64,000 nt of DNA from Stenotrophomonas sp. VV52. Its GTDB lineage: Bacteria > Pseudomonadota > Gammaproteobacteria > Xanthomonadales > Xanthomonadaceae. Where the stretch lies: positions 310,001 to 374,000 of the forward strand of contig NZ_PKQQ01000003.1 in assembly GCF_002893095.1 (NCBI RefSeq), written 5' to 3'. The translations under genes and the position numbers were made by a program. The notes beneath the pieces were generated by a model. It was not told the DNA's origin. It did no database searches and saw only the letters and a program-made list of their open reading frames with translations. Below are positions 36,870-46,228 of the stretch, piece after piece. The stretch's first letter is position 1. Each line of letters opens with the position of its first letter.

Positions 36870-37655
36870 TCAGGCGCGGCGCGCCATCATCAACTTCTTG
36901 ATCTCGGCGATCGCCAGGGCCGGGTTCAGGCCCTTCGGGCAGGTCCGGGCGCAGTTCATGATGGTGTGGCAGCGGTACAGCTTGAACGGGTCTTCCAGGT
37001 CGTCCAGGCGCGCACCGGTGTCTTCATCGCGCGAGTCGATGATCCAGCGGTAGGCCTGCAGCAGGATCGCCGGGCCCAGGTAACGCTCGCCGTTCCACCA
37101 GTAGCTCGGGCAGCTGGTCGAGCAGCACGCGCACAGGATGCACTCGTACAGGCCGTCCAGCTTCTTGCGGTCTTCCGGCGACTGCAGGCGCTCGCGGTCC
37201 GGCGGTGCCGGGGTCTGGGTGCGGATCCACGGCTTGATCGACGCGTACTGCGCGTAGAAGTGGGTCAGGTCCGGCACCAGGTCCTTGACCACGCTCATGT
37301 GCGGCAGCGGGTAGATCGGCACTTCGGCCTTGCCGCAGTCGGCGATGGCGCGGGTGCAGGCCAGCGTGTTGGTGCCGTCGATGTTCATCGCGCACGAACC
37401 GCAGATGCCTTCACGGCACGACCGGCGGAAGGTCAGGGTCGGGTCGATCTCGTTCTTGATCTTGATCAGCGCGTCGAGAACCATCGGGCCGCAGGCGTCC
37501 AGATCGATCTCGTAGGTGTCGGTGCGCGGATTGCTGTCGTCGTCGGGACTCCAGCGGTAGACCTTGAAGGTGCGCAGGTTCTTGCCACCGCTCTTGGCGG
37601 GGAAGTGCTTGCCCTTCGTGATCTTGGAATTCTTTGGCAGGGAAAACTCGGCCAT
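36870..37655 (-). CDS. sdhB: Succinate dehydrogenase iron-sulfur subunit
   Basis: This 261-residue subunit carries the [2Fe-2S] cluster in [24 protein letters not shown] (first and second Cys groups, about residues 78-102) and the [4Fe-4S]/[3Fe-4S] ligands in [16 protein letters not shown] and [17 protein letters not shown]. It passes electrons from SdhA to ubiquinone in the TCA cycle and respiratory chain. It is the last structural gene of sdhCDAB, 70 bp after sdhA. Confidence 0.98.
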   Translation of the reverse strand: MAEFSLPKNSKITKGKHFPAKSGGKNLRTFKVYRWSPDDDSNPRTDTYEIDLDACGPMVLDALIKIKNEIDPTLTFRRSCREGICGSCAMNIDGTNTLACTRAIADCGKAEVPIYPLPHMSVVKDLVPDLTHFYAQYASIKPWIRTQTPAPPDRERLQSPEDRKKLDGLYECILCACCSTSCPSYWWNGERYLGPAILLQAYRWIIDSRDEDTGARLDDLEDPFKLYRCHTIMNCARTCPKGLNPALAIAEIKKLMMARRA

Positions 37656-37724
37656 GGCTGCTCTCGTTGGCTCAGGCGGCCCGCGCCCTCAAGGCGCGGA
37701 TTGCATGGTAGGCGGGGGTCGCGA

Positions 37725-39515
37725 TCAGTACACGCGCGGCTTCGGCGGCACCACGGCAACCTCGTCGGTCAGCGTGTACATGTGCACCGGACGGTAGTCG
37801 AAGCTGCACTTGCCCTTGTCGTCGACGCTGACCAGGGTGTGCTTGTGCCAGTTGACGTCGTCGCGATCCGGATAGTCCTCGTGTGCGTGGGCACCGCGGC
37901 TTTCCTTGCGCTGTTCGGCCGAGTTGATCGTCGCCACCGCGTTGAGCAGCAGGTTGTTCAGCTCGTAGGTTTCGATCAGGTCGGAGTTCCAGACCAGCGA
38001 ACGGTCGGTGACCTTCACGTCCTGGAACGAATCGAACACCTGCGCCATCTTCGCGCAGCCTTCCTTCAGCGTTTCGCTGGTACGGAACACCGCCGCGTCG
38101 GCCTGCATGGTGCGCTGCATGTTGTCGCGGATGACCGAGGTCGGGGTGTCGCCGTTGGCGTAACGCAGCTTGTCCAGCAGGCCCAGCGCCTTGTCGCAGG
38201 CATCGGCGGCCAGCGGCTTGTGCGCCGCGCCCGGCTTGATGGTCTCGGCGCAGCGGTTGGCCACCGCACGACCGAACACCACCAGGTCCAGCAGCGAGTT
38301 GGAGCCCAGGCGGTTGGCACCGTGCACCGAGACGCAGGCGGCTTCGCCGATCGCGTACAGGCCCGGCACCACGGCGTCGTTGTTGTCGCCGACCTTGCGC
38401 ACCACTTCACCGTGGAAGTTGGTCGGAATGCCGCCCATGTTGTAGTGCACGGTCGGGATGACCGGGATCGGCTGCTTGTGCACGTCGACGCCGGCGAAGA
38501 TGCGGGCGCTTTCGGCGATGCCCGGCAGCTTCTCGTCGATCACGCCCGGGCCGAGGTGGGTCAGGTCGAGCAGGATGTGGTCCTTGTGCTCGCCGACGCC
38601 GCGGCCTTCGCGGATCTCGATGGTCATCGAACGGGCCACCACGTCGCGCGAGGCCAGGTCCTTGTAATGCGGTGCATAGCGCTCCATGAAGCGCTCGCCG
38701 TTGCTGTTGCGCAGGATGCCGCCTTCACCGCGGACACCCTCGGTGATCAGGCAGCCGGCGCCGTAGATGCCGGTCGGGTGGAACTGCACGAACTCCATGT
38801 CCTGCATGGCGATGCCCGCACGCATGGCCAGGCCGCCACCGTCGCCGGTGCAGGTATGCGCCGAGGTGGCGCTGAAGTAGGCGCGACCGTAGCCGCCGGT
38901 GGCCAGCACCACGCCCTGGGCGCGGAACAGGTGCAGCGAGCCGTCGGACATGTCCAGCGCGAGCACGCCGCGGCAGGCACCTTCGTCATCGAAGATCAGG
39001 TCCAGCGCGAAGTACTCGATCATGAAGCGCGCGTCGTGCTTCAGCGACTGCTGGTACAGCGTGTGCAGCATGGCGTGGCCGGTACGGTCGGCCGCCGCGC
39101 AGGTGCGCTGCGCCGCCGGGCCTTCGCCGTACTTGGTGGTCATGCCACCGAACGGGCGCTGGTAGATCTTGCCCTCTTCGGTGCGGCTGAACGGCACGCC
39201 GTAGTGTTCCAGCTCGATGATCGCCGGAATGGCCTCGCGGCACATGTACTCGATGGCGTCCTGGTCGCCCAGCCAGTCCGAGCCCTTGATAGTGTCGTAG
39301 AAGTGGTAGCGCCAGTCGTCTTCGCCCATGTTGCCCAGCGCGGCGGAGATACCGCCCTGCGCGGCCACGGTGTGCGAACGGGTCGGGAAGACCTTGGTCA
39401 GGCAGACCGTCTGCAGGCCCTTGGCGGCAAGACCGAACGTGGCGCGCAGGCCGGCACCGCCGGCGCCCACCACGACCATGTCGTACTTGTGTTCCGTAAT
39501 CTTGTAAGCGGACAT
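37725..39515 (-). CDS. sdhA: Succinate dehydrogenase flavoprotein subunit
   Basis: This 596-residue FAD subunit oxidises succinate to fumarate. It has the dinucleotide motif [17 protein letters not shown], the FAD-linked His region [20 protein letters not shown], the substrate-binding [21 protein letters not shown] and [12 protein letters not shown], and the C-terminal [21 protein letters not shown] lies 10 nt before the ATG. It is the third gene of the operon. Confidence 0.98.
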   Translation of the reverse strand: MSAYKITEHKYDMVVVGAGGAGLRATFGLAAKGLQTVCLTKVFPTRSHTVAAQGGISAALGNMGEDDWRYHFYDTIKGSDWLGDQDAIEYMCREAIPAIIELEHYGVPFSRTEEGKIYQRPFGGMTTKYGEGPAAQRTCAAADRTGHAMLHTLYQQSLKHDARFMIEYFALDLIFDDEGACRGVLALDMSDGSLHLFRAQGVVLATGGYGRAYFSATSAHTCTGDGGGLAMRAGIAMQDMEFVQFHPTGIYGAGCLITEGVRGEGGILRNSNGERFMERYAPHYKDLASRDVVARSMTIEIREGRGVGEHKDHILLDLTHLGPGVIDEKLPGIAESARIFAGVDVHKQPIPVIPTVHYNMGGIPTNFHGEVVRKVGDNNDAVVPGLYAIGEAACVSVHGANRLGSNSLLDLVVFGRAVANRCAETIKPGAAHKPLAADACDKALGLLDKLRYANGDTPTSVIRDNMQRTMQADAAVFRTSETLKEGCAKMAQVFDSFQDVKVTDRSLVWNSDLIETYELNNLLLNAVATINSAEQRKESRGAHAHEDYPDRDDVNWHKHTLVSVDDKGKCSFDYRPVHMYTLTDEVAVVPPKPRVY

Positions 39516-39546
39516 CTAATCTGGATTCCTGTCTTGGTGCCTGGAC

Positions 39547-39933
39547 TCAGGCAACGCCGAGCGCAATGCGGGCGACCGCAAAAACACTGACGATCGCGCC
39601 GAGCACGGCGATGAACTTCACCGTGGTCTGCAGCGCCAGGGCCAGCAGCGAGTTGTGGATGTAATCTTCCAGGATCACCTGCAGGCCGATCTGGGCGTGC
39701 CAGAACATGGCCACCAGGAAGCCGACCAGCAGGATCGCGTTCCACGGCTTGGCCACCGCGTCGGCGGCGGTCACGTAATCGGCGTTGAGCAGGCTGAGCA
39801 CGAACACCAGGAACCAGATGGTCAGCGGGACCAGGGCGGTGGCGGTCAGGCGCTGCAGCACGAAATGCTCGGTGCCGGTCTTGGCCGCGCCAAGCCCGCG
39901 CACGTTCTTCAGCGGGGTACGGAACTTGTTCAT
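39547..39933 (-). CDS. sdhD: Succinate dehydrogenase membrane anchor SdhD
   Basis: This 128-residue protein has three membrane segments (LVPLTIWFLVFVLSLL, AILLVGFLVAMFWHAQIGLQVILEDYIH and FIAVLGAIVSVFAVARIAL). HAQIGLQVILEDYIH holds the heme and quinone-site residues (the DY pair). Its ATG overlaps the sdhC stop as ATGA. The N-terminal GAAKTGTEHFVLQRLTA is the family start. Confidence 0.95.
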   Translation of the reverse strand: MNKFRTPLKNVRGLGAAKTGTEHFVLQRLTATALVPLTIWFLVFVLSLLNADYVTAADAVAKPWNAILLVGFLVAMFWHAQIGLQVILEDYIHNSLLALALQTTVKFIAVLGAIVSVFAVARIALGVA

Positions 39934-40322
39934 GCGGCGGCTCCCACGAAGACATAGGCCCAGACCAGCGCGGTGATCACCAGGCTGGCGAACACCGAGA
40001 TCCAGCTGCTGCGCACGAAGGCGGGAATGCTGAAGCCGATCGCAAAGTCCTGCACGATGTGGCGGATGCCGTTGCACAGGTGGTAGGCGAACGACCACGT
40101 CCATGCGAACAGGAACAGCTTTCCATACCAGCTGCCGGCGTGGCCGGTGAAGCAGTTCCAGGATTCAGGACCCATCATCAGGGCCAGCAGGCCGCCGGCG
40201 ATGATCAAGGCTCCAACAGACAGAAAGATGCCGGTCGCTCGATGAAGAATCGAGGTGGCCATCTGGATCTGCCAGCGATACACCTGAAGGTGCGGGGAAA
40301 GGGGACGTTCTCTGGCGGCCAT
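39930..40322 (-). CDS. sdhC: Succinate dehydrogenase cytochrome b556 subunit SdhC
   Basis: This 130-residue anchor subunit starts MAARERPLSPHLQVYRWQIQ and has the family signature SILHRATGIFLSVG (Ser and Arg at the quinone site) and the heme ligand His in SFAYHLCNGIRHIVQD. Three membrane helices are visible. The longer frame upstream lacks family similarity, so I start at 40322. It is first of the structural genes and follows the SDHAF4-like gene by 56 bp. Confidence 0.95.
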   Translation of the reverse strand: MAARERPLSPHLQVYRWQIQMATSILHRATGIFLSVGALIIAGGLLALMMGPESWNCFTGHAGSWYGKLFLFAWTWSFAYHLCNGIRHIVQDFAIGFSIPAFVRSSWISVFASLVITALVWAYVFVGAAA

Positions 40323-40378
40323 TCGCTGGGCTCGTTGTCTCGGCTGGGCGGCACAATGCCGCGTTGGCTCAATGCTGA

Positions 40379-40552
40379 TCAGAAATCGATGCAGCGTCCG
40401 TTTTTCTCCCAATCTCCATACCGCACCGGATCAAGTCCGCCGCGGCCGCCGATTTCCACAGGCTCCACCGGGGTCGGGACGAGCGTCTGCTCCTCCGGCA
40501 CCAGCGGGGCTTCAGGTTCGGAATCTGGAGTGGGGGTTGTTTGGCCTATCAT
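40379..40552 (-). CDS. SDHAF4-like succinate dehydrogenase assembly factor (DUF1674)
   Basis: This 57-residue protein ends DPVRYGDWEKNGRCIDF, the C-terminal signature of the SDHAF4/DUF1674 family, which binds flavinated SdhA and protects it before assembly with SdhB. The N-terminal half is a flexible Pro/Glu-rich tail. The start is either ATG 40552 or TTG 40573; neither has a strong ribosome binding site. Its place at the head of the sdh operon supports the role. Confidence 0.88.
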   Translation of the reverse strand: MIGQTTPTPDSEPEAPLVPEEQTLVPTPVEPVEIGGRGGLDPVRYGDWEKNGRCIDF

Positions 40553-40591
40553 GGGTGGTCTCGCAACGCACAAATTTTAGACCCCGTTCAC

Positions 40592-41455
40592 GTGCCTGAC
40601 AACCTGCCCCTCGATTTCATCGGTTTTCCGCGGCTTTCCGGTCACGCGCTGCTCAGTCTGCGCGGCGCGGATGCGGCGGTATTCGCCCACGCCCAGTTCT
40701 CCAGCGACGTCACTGCCCTGCCCGAGCGGCATTGGCAGTGGAGCGCGTGGTTGAGCGCCAAGGGCCGCACCCTGGCGGTGTTCCAGCTGTTGAAGGTGGA
40801 CGCCGAGCACGTGCTGCTGGTGCTCGCCGACGGCGACGCCGATGCGATTGCGTCGCAGTTGCAGCGCTTTGTGTTCCGGCGGAAGGTCAAGGTGGAGGTG
40901 CGCAGCGACCTCTGGGTGGCCGGCAGCTTCACTGCGCCGGAAGCGGCCAGTGGCGCAGCAATCGCCGTTGACGGTGAGACGCTGGAGCTGGATGTGGGCA
41001 GCGATGCCCTGCCGCGTACGCTTAAGATTGGCCCGGCGCCGGCCGAGGCGCCCGCGCCGGACGCGGGCTTCGAGATGGCTTGGCGCCAGTCCGACCTGCG
41101 CTACGGTCTGCCGAGGCTTGCCGCCGACCAGCGCGAACAGTGGACGCCGCAGCAGCTGGGGCTGGACCGGTTGAACGGTTACAGCGTCAAGAAGGGCTGC
41201 TACCCGGGCCAGGAAATCGTGGCGCGCACCCATTTCCTGGGCAAGGCCAAACGCGCCCTGCAGCTGCTGCGCGTGGCCGACGGCGTGGAAAGCGGGGCCA
41301 AGGTGCAGCAGAACGGCGCCGACATCGGCACCGTGGCCAGCGTAGCCGGGGACCTGGCGCTGGCGGTGTTGCCGCTGGAGCTGGCCGAGGGCGCGTTGAG
41401 CGTGGGTGGCGTGGAAGCGCACGGCGTGCCGTTGCTGGACGGGCTCGCCCGCTGA
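40592..41455 (+). CDS. ygfZ: Folate-binding protein YgfZ
   Basis: This tetrahydrofolate-dependent protein of about 287 residues is needed for some Fe-S enzymes. It has the hallmark KKGCYPGQEIVARTHFLGK (conserved Cys in KGCYxGQE) and N-terminal RLSGHALLSLRGADAAVFA typical of the GcvT-like fold. I use the GTG at 40592; the frame is open upstream to a TTG at 40541, but that would overlap the divergent SDHAF4-like gene. Its position beside the Fe-S enzyme Sdh makes functional sense. Confidence 0.9.
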   Translation: MPDNLPLDFIGFPRLSGHALLSLRGADAAVFAHAQFSSDVTALPERHWQWSAWLSAKGRTLAVFQLLKVDAEHVLLVLADGDADAIASQLQRFVFRRKVKVEVRSDLWVAGSFTAPEAASGAAIAVDGETLELDVGSDALPRTLKIGPAPAEAPAPDAGFEMAWRQSDLRYGLPRLAADQREQWTPQQLGLDRLNGYSVKKGCYPGQEIVARTHFLGKAKRALQLLRVADGVESGAKVQQNGADIGTVASVAGDLALAVLPLELAEGALSVGGVEAHGVPLLDGLAR

Positions 41456-41465
41456 CGGGTTCCGT

Positions 41466-41532
41466 GGGACACGCATGGCGTGTCTCTACGCGCTTCGACC
41501 CACCACGCGTAGCGACACGCCACGCGTGTCCC
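41466..41532. repeat. SMAG hairpin pair after ygfZ
   Basis: GGGACACGCATGGCGTGTCT followed by CTAC, and GTAGCGACACGCCACGCGTG followed by TCCC, form an inverted pair 11 bp past the ygfZ stop codon. Confidence 0.85.
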
Positions 41533-41592
41533 ACGCACCACCCGCACCGTTCGACCCATTGGCGGCGGCACGAACAACGTGCCGCCCTACCC

Positions 41593-42687
41593 TCAAACGT
41601 CGTGGTTCAACCGCTCGCCGCTGTCCGCATCAAAGAAATGCAGCCCCTGCGGCTGGATCGCCACGCGGATCGTGCCGCCCACCGCCGGCAACGCCTGCGG
41701 CGCCACGCGCATCACCAGCGCCTGGCTGCCGTGGGTCATGTTGACGAAGATCTCGTTGCCCACCGGCTCGATGCCGTCGATCACCGCCTCGAATGCAGTC
41801 GCATCGCCTGCCGCTGCCGGCTGCAGGTGCTCCGGGCGCACGCCCACGGCCAAGGTCCGACCGATCCAGGCCGGATCGATGGTCGCGTTGCCCAGCGGCG
41901 CACGCAGCGCACCGTCCTGCACCACGACACCTTCGACGCCCTGCTCCAGCCGCCCGCGCAGCACGTTCATCGCCGGGCTGCCGAGGAAGCCGGCCACGAA
42001 CAGGTTGGCCGGGCGGTCGTACAGCGCCATCGGCGTGTCGATCTGCTGGATCACACCGTCCTTGAGCACCACGATCCGCTGGCCCAGGGTCATCGCTTCG
42101 ACCTGGTCATGGGTCACGTAGATCATGGTGGTGCCCAGCTTGCGGTGCAGCTGCGCGATCTCGGTGCGCACGCTGTGACGCAGTTTGGCGTCGAGGTTCG
42201 AAAGCGGTTCGTCGAGCAGGAACACCGCCGGCTCGCGCACCAGCGCCCGGCCCAGCGCCACGCGCTGGCGCTGGCCGCCGGACATCGCCTTGGGCAGCTT
42301 GTCGAGCATCTCGGTCAGGCCCAGCGTCTGCGCGGCGTCGTTGACGCGCTTTGCAATCGTCGCCTTGTCGTGCCCGCGCAGCTTCAGCCCGAACGCCAGG
42401 TTCTCGGCCACGGTCATGTGCGGGTACAGCGCGTAACTCTGGAACACCATGGCGATGTCGCGGTCCTTGGGCGCCACGTCGTTGACCACCCGGTCGCCGA
42501 TGCTCAGGGTGCCGCCGCTGATTTCCTCCAGGCCGGCGACCATGCGCAGCAGGGTCGACTTGCCACACCCCGACGGCCCGACCAGCACCATCAACTCGCC
42601 ATCGGCCACTTCGAAGGTCGCGCCCTGCACGGCCACCTGGCCGTTGTCATACACCTTGCGCACGCCCTGCAACTGCACTTTTGCCAT
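41593..42687 (-). CDS. ugpC: Sugar/glycerol-phosphate-type ABC transporter ATPase (UgpC/MalK family)
   Basis: This 364-residue ATPase has Walker A GPSGCGKSTLLRMVAGL, Q-loop MVFQSYALYPHM, signature MSGGQRQRVALGRALV, Walker B FLLDEPLSNLDAKLR and the switch YVTHDQVEAM, then the C-terminal TOBE/OB regulatory domain (GVRPEHLQ to RVAIQPQGLHFFD). That tail is typical of MalK-UgpC-MsmK ATPases for sugar importers. No permease or binding-protein gene is nearby, so it is probably a shared ATPase for transporters encoded elsewhere. It faces zwf across a 303-bp region. The substrate is not certain and the symbol is conventional. Confidence 0.85.
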   Translation of the reverse strand: MAKVQLQGVRKVYDNGQVAVQGATFEVADGELMVLVGPSGCGKSTLLRMVAGLEEISGGTLSIGDRVVNDVAPKDRDIAMVFQSYALYPHMTVAENLAFGLKLRGHDKATIAKRVNDAAQTLGLTEMLDKLPKAMSGGQRQRVALGRALVREPAVFLLDEPLSNLDAKLRHSVRTEIAQLHRKLGTTMIYVTHDQVEAMTLGQRIVVLKDGVIQQIDTPMALYDRPANLFVAGFLGSPAMNVLRGRLEQGVEGVVVQDGALRAPLGNATIDPAWIGRTLAVGVRPEHLQPAAAGDATAFEAVIDGIEPVGNEIFVNMTHGSQALVMRVAPQALPAVGGTIRVAIQPQGLHFFDADSGERLNHDV

Positions 42688-42990
42688 ATCACCCATTCCA
42701 GTCCGCCCGCTGCCGGGCTGTTGTGCGGAACTGCCGTCGGCCCTCCCGATGGCAGGTCGATGGCGTGGTGCCGCATGACGGCGACCACTGCAATCGAATA
42801 CAGTCTGCTCATTCTGCCATGTAAACGTTTTCACGTGGCAGTATCCAATGGTCGGTCATGACCACGTCGCACTCTGCCCGTGACATGCCCCATGATGAGC
42901 GGGTACGCGCCTGTTCATGTTGCAAAGCAGCAACCGGACATCGCGCCCCGCGGGACCCCCGAGAACATAGACGAGAAGCGATTGACAACG
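42688..42990. promoter_or_regulatory. Intergenic region between ugpC and zwf with LacI/GalR-type operator
   Basis: No gene is seen here. A near-perfect palindrome TGTAAACGTTTTCA (42820-42833), with the central AACGTT typical of LacI/GalR-family operators, lies about 160 bp before zwf. A second short palindrome GGTCATGACC is at 42854-42863. The region serves both the ABC ATPase and the Entner-Doudoroff operon. No regulator gene lies next to it. Confidence 0.5.
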
Positions 42991-44457
42991 ATGTCACCCG
43001 GATCTGAAACTCGAGCGATGCACGACACCCTCTTCCTGTTCGGCGCCACCGGCGACCTCGCCCAGCGCTATCTGTTCCCCTCGTTGCTGCGCCTCCTTGG
43101 CGACGGCCTGCTGGCGGAAAACTTCAAGATCCGCGCACTGGCGTTGTCCGCGCACGACACGGAAGCATTCCGCGACATCCTGCGCCCGCGCCTGCAGCAG
43201 GCCATGCCGAGTGCCAGCCAGGACGACATCCAGTCGCTGCTCGATCGCATCGATTACCGTTCGGTCGACCTGCGCGATGCGCAGTCGGTGGCCGACTCGG
43301 TGCGCGACCTGGTGCACGGCAACTGCGTGAGCTACCTGGCCATTCCGCCGGGCCTGTACATCTCCACCTGCGAAGGCCTGGCCCTGGGCGGCGCACTCGC
43401 CGCACCGCACCGGTTGATGCTGGAAAAGCCGATCGGCAGCGACAGCGAGAGCGCGCAGCAGATCCTGACCACCATCGGCCAGTGGATCGACGAAGACCGC
43501 GTGTTCCGCCTGGACCATTACCTGGGCAAGGCCGCGGTGCAGAACCTGATCGCGCTGCGCTTCGGCAACACGCTGCTCGAGGCAGTGTGGAACCGCAACT
43601 ACATCGAGTCGGTGCACATCCTGGTCGCCGAGAGCGAAGGCGTGGATGGCCGCGATGCCTACTACGCACGCTCGGGCGCGCTGCGCGACATGGTCCAGAG
43701 CCACATCCTGCAGCTGCTGTGCCTGGTGGCGATGGAGCCGCCGGCGTCGCTGGAAGCCGACCGCATCCGCGACGAGAAGGTCAAGGTGCTGCGCGCTCTG
43801 CGCCCGCTGGATGCAAAGCACGCAGCGCGCGACAGCGTGCGTGGCCGCTACACCGCCGGCACCATCAATGGCCAACCGGCGCAGGCCTACCAGCCGCCGG
43901 AAGGCAGCGACGTGGAAACCTTCGTCGGTGTCACCGCGCACATCGACAACTGGCGCTGGTCCGGCGTGCCGTTCCACCTGGTCACCGGCAAGCGCCTGGC
44001 CGAACGCACCAGCCGCGTGGTGGTCACGCTCAAGCCGGTCACGCACTGGCTGTTCGAGCGCCCGGACCGTGGCAATGCCACGCCCAACCGCATCACCTTC
44101 CAGCTGCAGCCGCAGGAAAACATCGAGCTGGGCCTGATGAGCAGCCTGGCCGGCCCGGAATGGGGCGCGCTGGAACTGCACCCGCTGGAACTGGAACTGT
44201 CGGTGCCGACCGGCCTGCACCGCCGCATTGCCTACGAGCGCCTGTTCCTGGACGCGTTCAACGGCAACCATGCGCTGTTCGTGCGCGACGACGAAGTGCG
44301 CGCGGCCTGGGCCTGGATCGACAGCGTCAGCGATGCGTGGAAGGCGGCGGACCTGCCGCTGCAGCCCTATCCGGCCGGTGAGTGGGGCCCGGAACAGGCC
44401 TTCGGCTTCCTGCCTGCCGACGTGAACGCCGACGCCGCCCGCAAGGAACCGGCATGA
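42991..44457 (+). CDS. zwf: Glucose-6-phosphate 1-dehydrogenase
   Basis: This enzyme of about 488 residues opens the Entner-Doudoroff and pentose phosphate routes. It has the NADP-binding LFLFGATGDLAQRYLFPSL, LMLEKPIGSDSESAQ, the active-site RLDHYLGKAAVQNLIALRFGN and NYIESVHILVAE, and RDMVQSHILQLLCLVAME. Two in-frame ATGs are possible (42991 and 43018), neither with a strong ribosome binding site; the first gives a length close to E. coli Zwf. Its stop overlaps the glk start as ATGA. Confidence 0.96.
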   Translation: MSPGSETRAMHDTLFLFGATGDLAQRYLFPSLLRLLGDGLLAENFKIRALALSAHDTEAFRDILRPRLQQAMPSASQDDIQSLLDRIDYRSVDLRDAQSVADSVRDLVHGNCVSYLAIPPGLYISTCEGLALGGALAAPHRLMLEKPIGSDSESAQQILTTIGQWIDEDRVFRLDHYLGKAAVQNLIALRFGNTLLEAVWNRNYIESVHILVAESEGVDGRDAYYARSGALRDMVQSHILQLLCLVAMEPPASLEADRIRDEKVKVLRALRPLDAKHAARDSVRGRYTAGTINGQPAQAYQPPEGSDVETFVGVTAHIDNWRWSGVPFHLVTGKRLAERTSRVVVTLKPVTHWLFERPDRGNATPNRITFQLQPQENIELGLMSSLAGPEWGALELHPLELELSVPTGLHRRIAYERLFLDAFNGNHALFVRDDEVRAAWAWIDSVSDAWKAADLPLQPYPAGEWGPEQAFGFLPADVNADAARKEPA

Positions 44458-45461
44458 CGGTGTCGACCCAACCGGCGCTGGTCGCCGACATCGGCGGTAC
44501 CAACGCCCGCTTCGCGCTGGCCGATACCAGCCTGGCCGCACCGCTGATCAACGACAGCATCCGCGAATTCGTGGTCGCCGATTTCCCGTCGCTGGGCGAC
44601 GCCGCACGGCATTACCTGGAGCAGATCGGTGCGGAAGCGCAGCGCGGCGTGTTCGCCGTGGCCGGCCGCGTCGATGGCGATGAAGCGCGCATCACCAATC
44701 ATCCGTGGGTGATCTCGCGGATGCGCACCGCGCACATGCTGGGCTTCAACGAGCTGCACCTGATCAACGACTTCGCCGCGCAGGCAATGGCGATCTCGCT
44801 GCTGCAGCCGCAGGACGTGGTCCAGGTCGGCGGCGCGGCGTGGGTACCGGGCAAGCCCGGCCAGCCGCGCAACTACGCGGTGATCGGACCGGGTACCGGG
44901 CTGGGCGTGGGCGGGCTGATCCTGCGCCACGGCCGCTGCTACCCGCTGGAAACCGAGGGCGGCCATGTCAGCTTCCCGCCGGGTACGCCGGAGGAAATCC
45001 GGATCCTGGAGATCCTGTCCGAACAGTTCGGGCGGGTCTCCAATGAGCGCCTGATCTGCGGCCCGGGCCTGGTCAACATCCATCGCGCGGTGTGCGAGAT
45101 GGCCGATGTGGATCCGGGCCAGCTGCAGCCGGTGGACGTCACTGCGCGTGCACTGCACGGCGACCCGCAGGCGATGCGCACGGTGGATGTGTTCTGCGCG
45201 GTGTTCGGTGCGATCGCCGGCGACCTGGTGCTGATCCAGGGCGCCTGGGACGGCGTGTTCCTGACCGGCGGGCTGGTGCCGAAGATGCTCGATTCGCTGC
45301 AGCATTCGGGGTTCCGCCAGCGCTTCGAACACAAGGGCCGGTTCTCTTCGATCATGGCGCGGGTGCCGTCGCTGGCGGTAATGCATCCGCATGCCGGGCT
45401 GCTCGGCGCAGCCGCGTACGCCGCCGATCTTGAACGTGACCTGCCAGGAGGCGCTGCATGA
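44454..45461 (+). CDS. glk: Glucokinase
   Basis: This 335-residue ATP-dependent glucokinase has the phosphate-binding LVADIGGTNARFALAD, glucose-binding LINDFAAQAMAISLL with the catalytic Asp, YAVIGPGTGLGVGG and ETEGGHVSFPPGTPEE. AAGGA precedes the ATG. It overlaps zwf and pgl by 4 bp each, so zwf-glk-pgl are translated as a coupled unit that turns glucose into 6-phosphogluconate. Confidence 0.96.
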   Translation: MTVSTQPALVADIGGTNARFALADTSLAAPLINDSIREFVVADFPSLGDAARHYLEQIGAEAQRGVFAVAGRVDGDEARITNHPWVISRMRTAHMLGFNELHLINDFAAQAMAISLLQPQDVVQVGGAAWVPGKPGQPRNYAVIGPGTGLGVGGLILRHGRCYPLETEGGHVSFPPGTPEEIRILEILSEQFGRVSNERLICGPGLVNIHRAVCEMADVDPGQLQPVDVTARALHGDPQAMRTVDVFCAVFGAIAGDLVLIQGAWDGVFLTGGLVPKMLDSLQHSGFRQRFEHKGRFSSIMARVPSLAVMHPHAGLLGAAAYAADLERDLPGGAA

Positions 45462-46180
45462 CTTCGCTTGAAAATTCGGATCGTTTCACCTTCGTCCGGC
45501 ATGGCGATGCCGAGGCGTGGATCGAGGCGGTGGCTGCGGAAATGGCGCAGATCCTCAACCACGACATCGCCGAGACCGGCCGCGCACGCATGTTGCTGTC
45601 CGGTGGCTCGACGCCGGCGCCGGTGTACCAGGCGCTGGCCGAACTGGATGTGCAGTGGGACCGGGTGGAAGTCAGCCTGGTCGATGAGCGCTGGCTGTCG
45701 CCGCAGGACAGCGACAGCAATGCGTGGCTGGTGCGCGAGAACCTGCTCAAGCGCGCCGAAGGTGCACACTTCGATCCGCTGGTGCGGGTCGGCAAGCCCT
45801 TGCCGGAGTGCGTGTACGCGGCCAACCTGCAGGCCCAGCACAACCAGGCGCCCAGCGTCGCGGTACTGGGCATGGGCAACGACGGGCACACGGCGTCGCT
45901 GTTCCCGGGGTCGCGCGATCTGGCAAAAGCGCTGGAAAGCACCCTGCCCTACGCGGCACTGGATGCGACCGGGTGCCCGGGCGCGAACCAGTGGCCGCTG
46001 CGCATCACGCTGACCCCGCGTGGTCTGCGCACCTGCCGCCAGCGCCTGTTGCTGCTGCGCGGCAAGCAGAAGCTGGAAGTGCTGAAACAGGCGCTGGAAA
46101 GCAACAACGCACAGCTGTATCCCATCCTCAACGCGATCGACATCGACGGCCCGAAGCTGCGCATCCATTGGTGCGACTGA
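45458..46180 (+). CDS. pgl: 6-phosphogluconolactonase
   Basis: This 240-residue enzyme of the DevB/NagB-like type hydrolyses 6-phosphogluconolactone. It has MLLSGGSTPAPVYQALAELD, VEVSLVDERWLSPQDSDSNAWLVRENLL and VAVLGMGNDGHTASLFPGS, all family signatures. It overlaps glk by 4 bp and precedes edd by 48 bp. Confidence 0.96.
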   Translation: MTSLENSDRFTFVRHGDAEAWIEAVAAEMAQILNHDIAETGRARMLLSGGSTPAPVYQALAELDVQWDRVEVSLVDERWLSPQDSDSNAWLVRENLLKRAEGAHFDPLVRVGKPLPECVYAANLQAQHNQAPSVAVLGMGNDGHTASLFPGSRDLAKALESTLPYAALDATGCPGANQWPLRITLTPRGLRTCRQRLLLLRGKQKLEVLKQALESNNAQLYPILNAIDIDGPKLRIHWCD

Positions 46181-46228
46181 ACGCATGCCACGTATTTCTT
46201 TTCGTCTTCTCATAGCCGGTAGTAGCCA

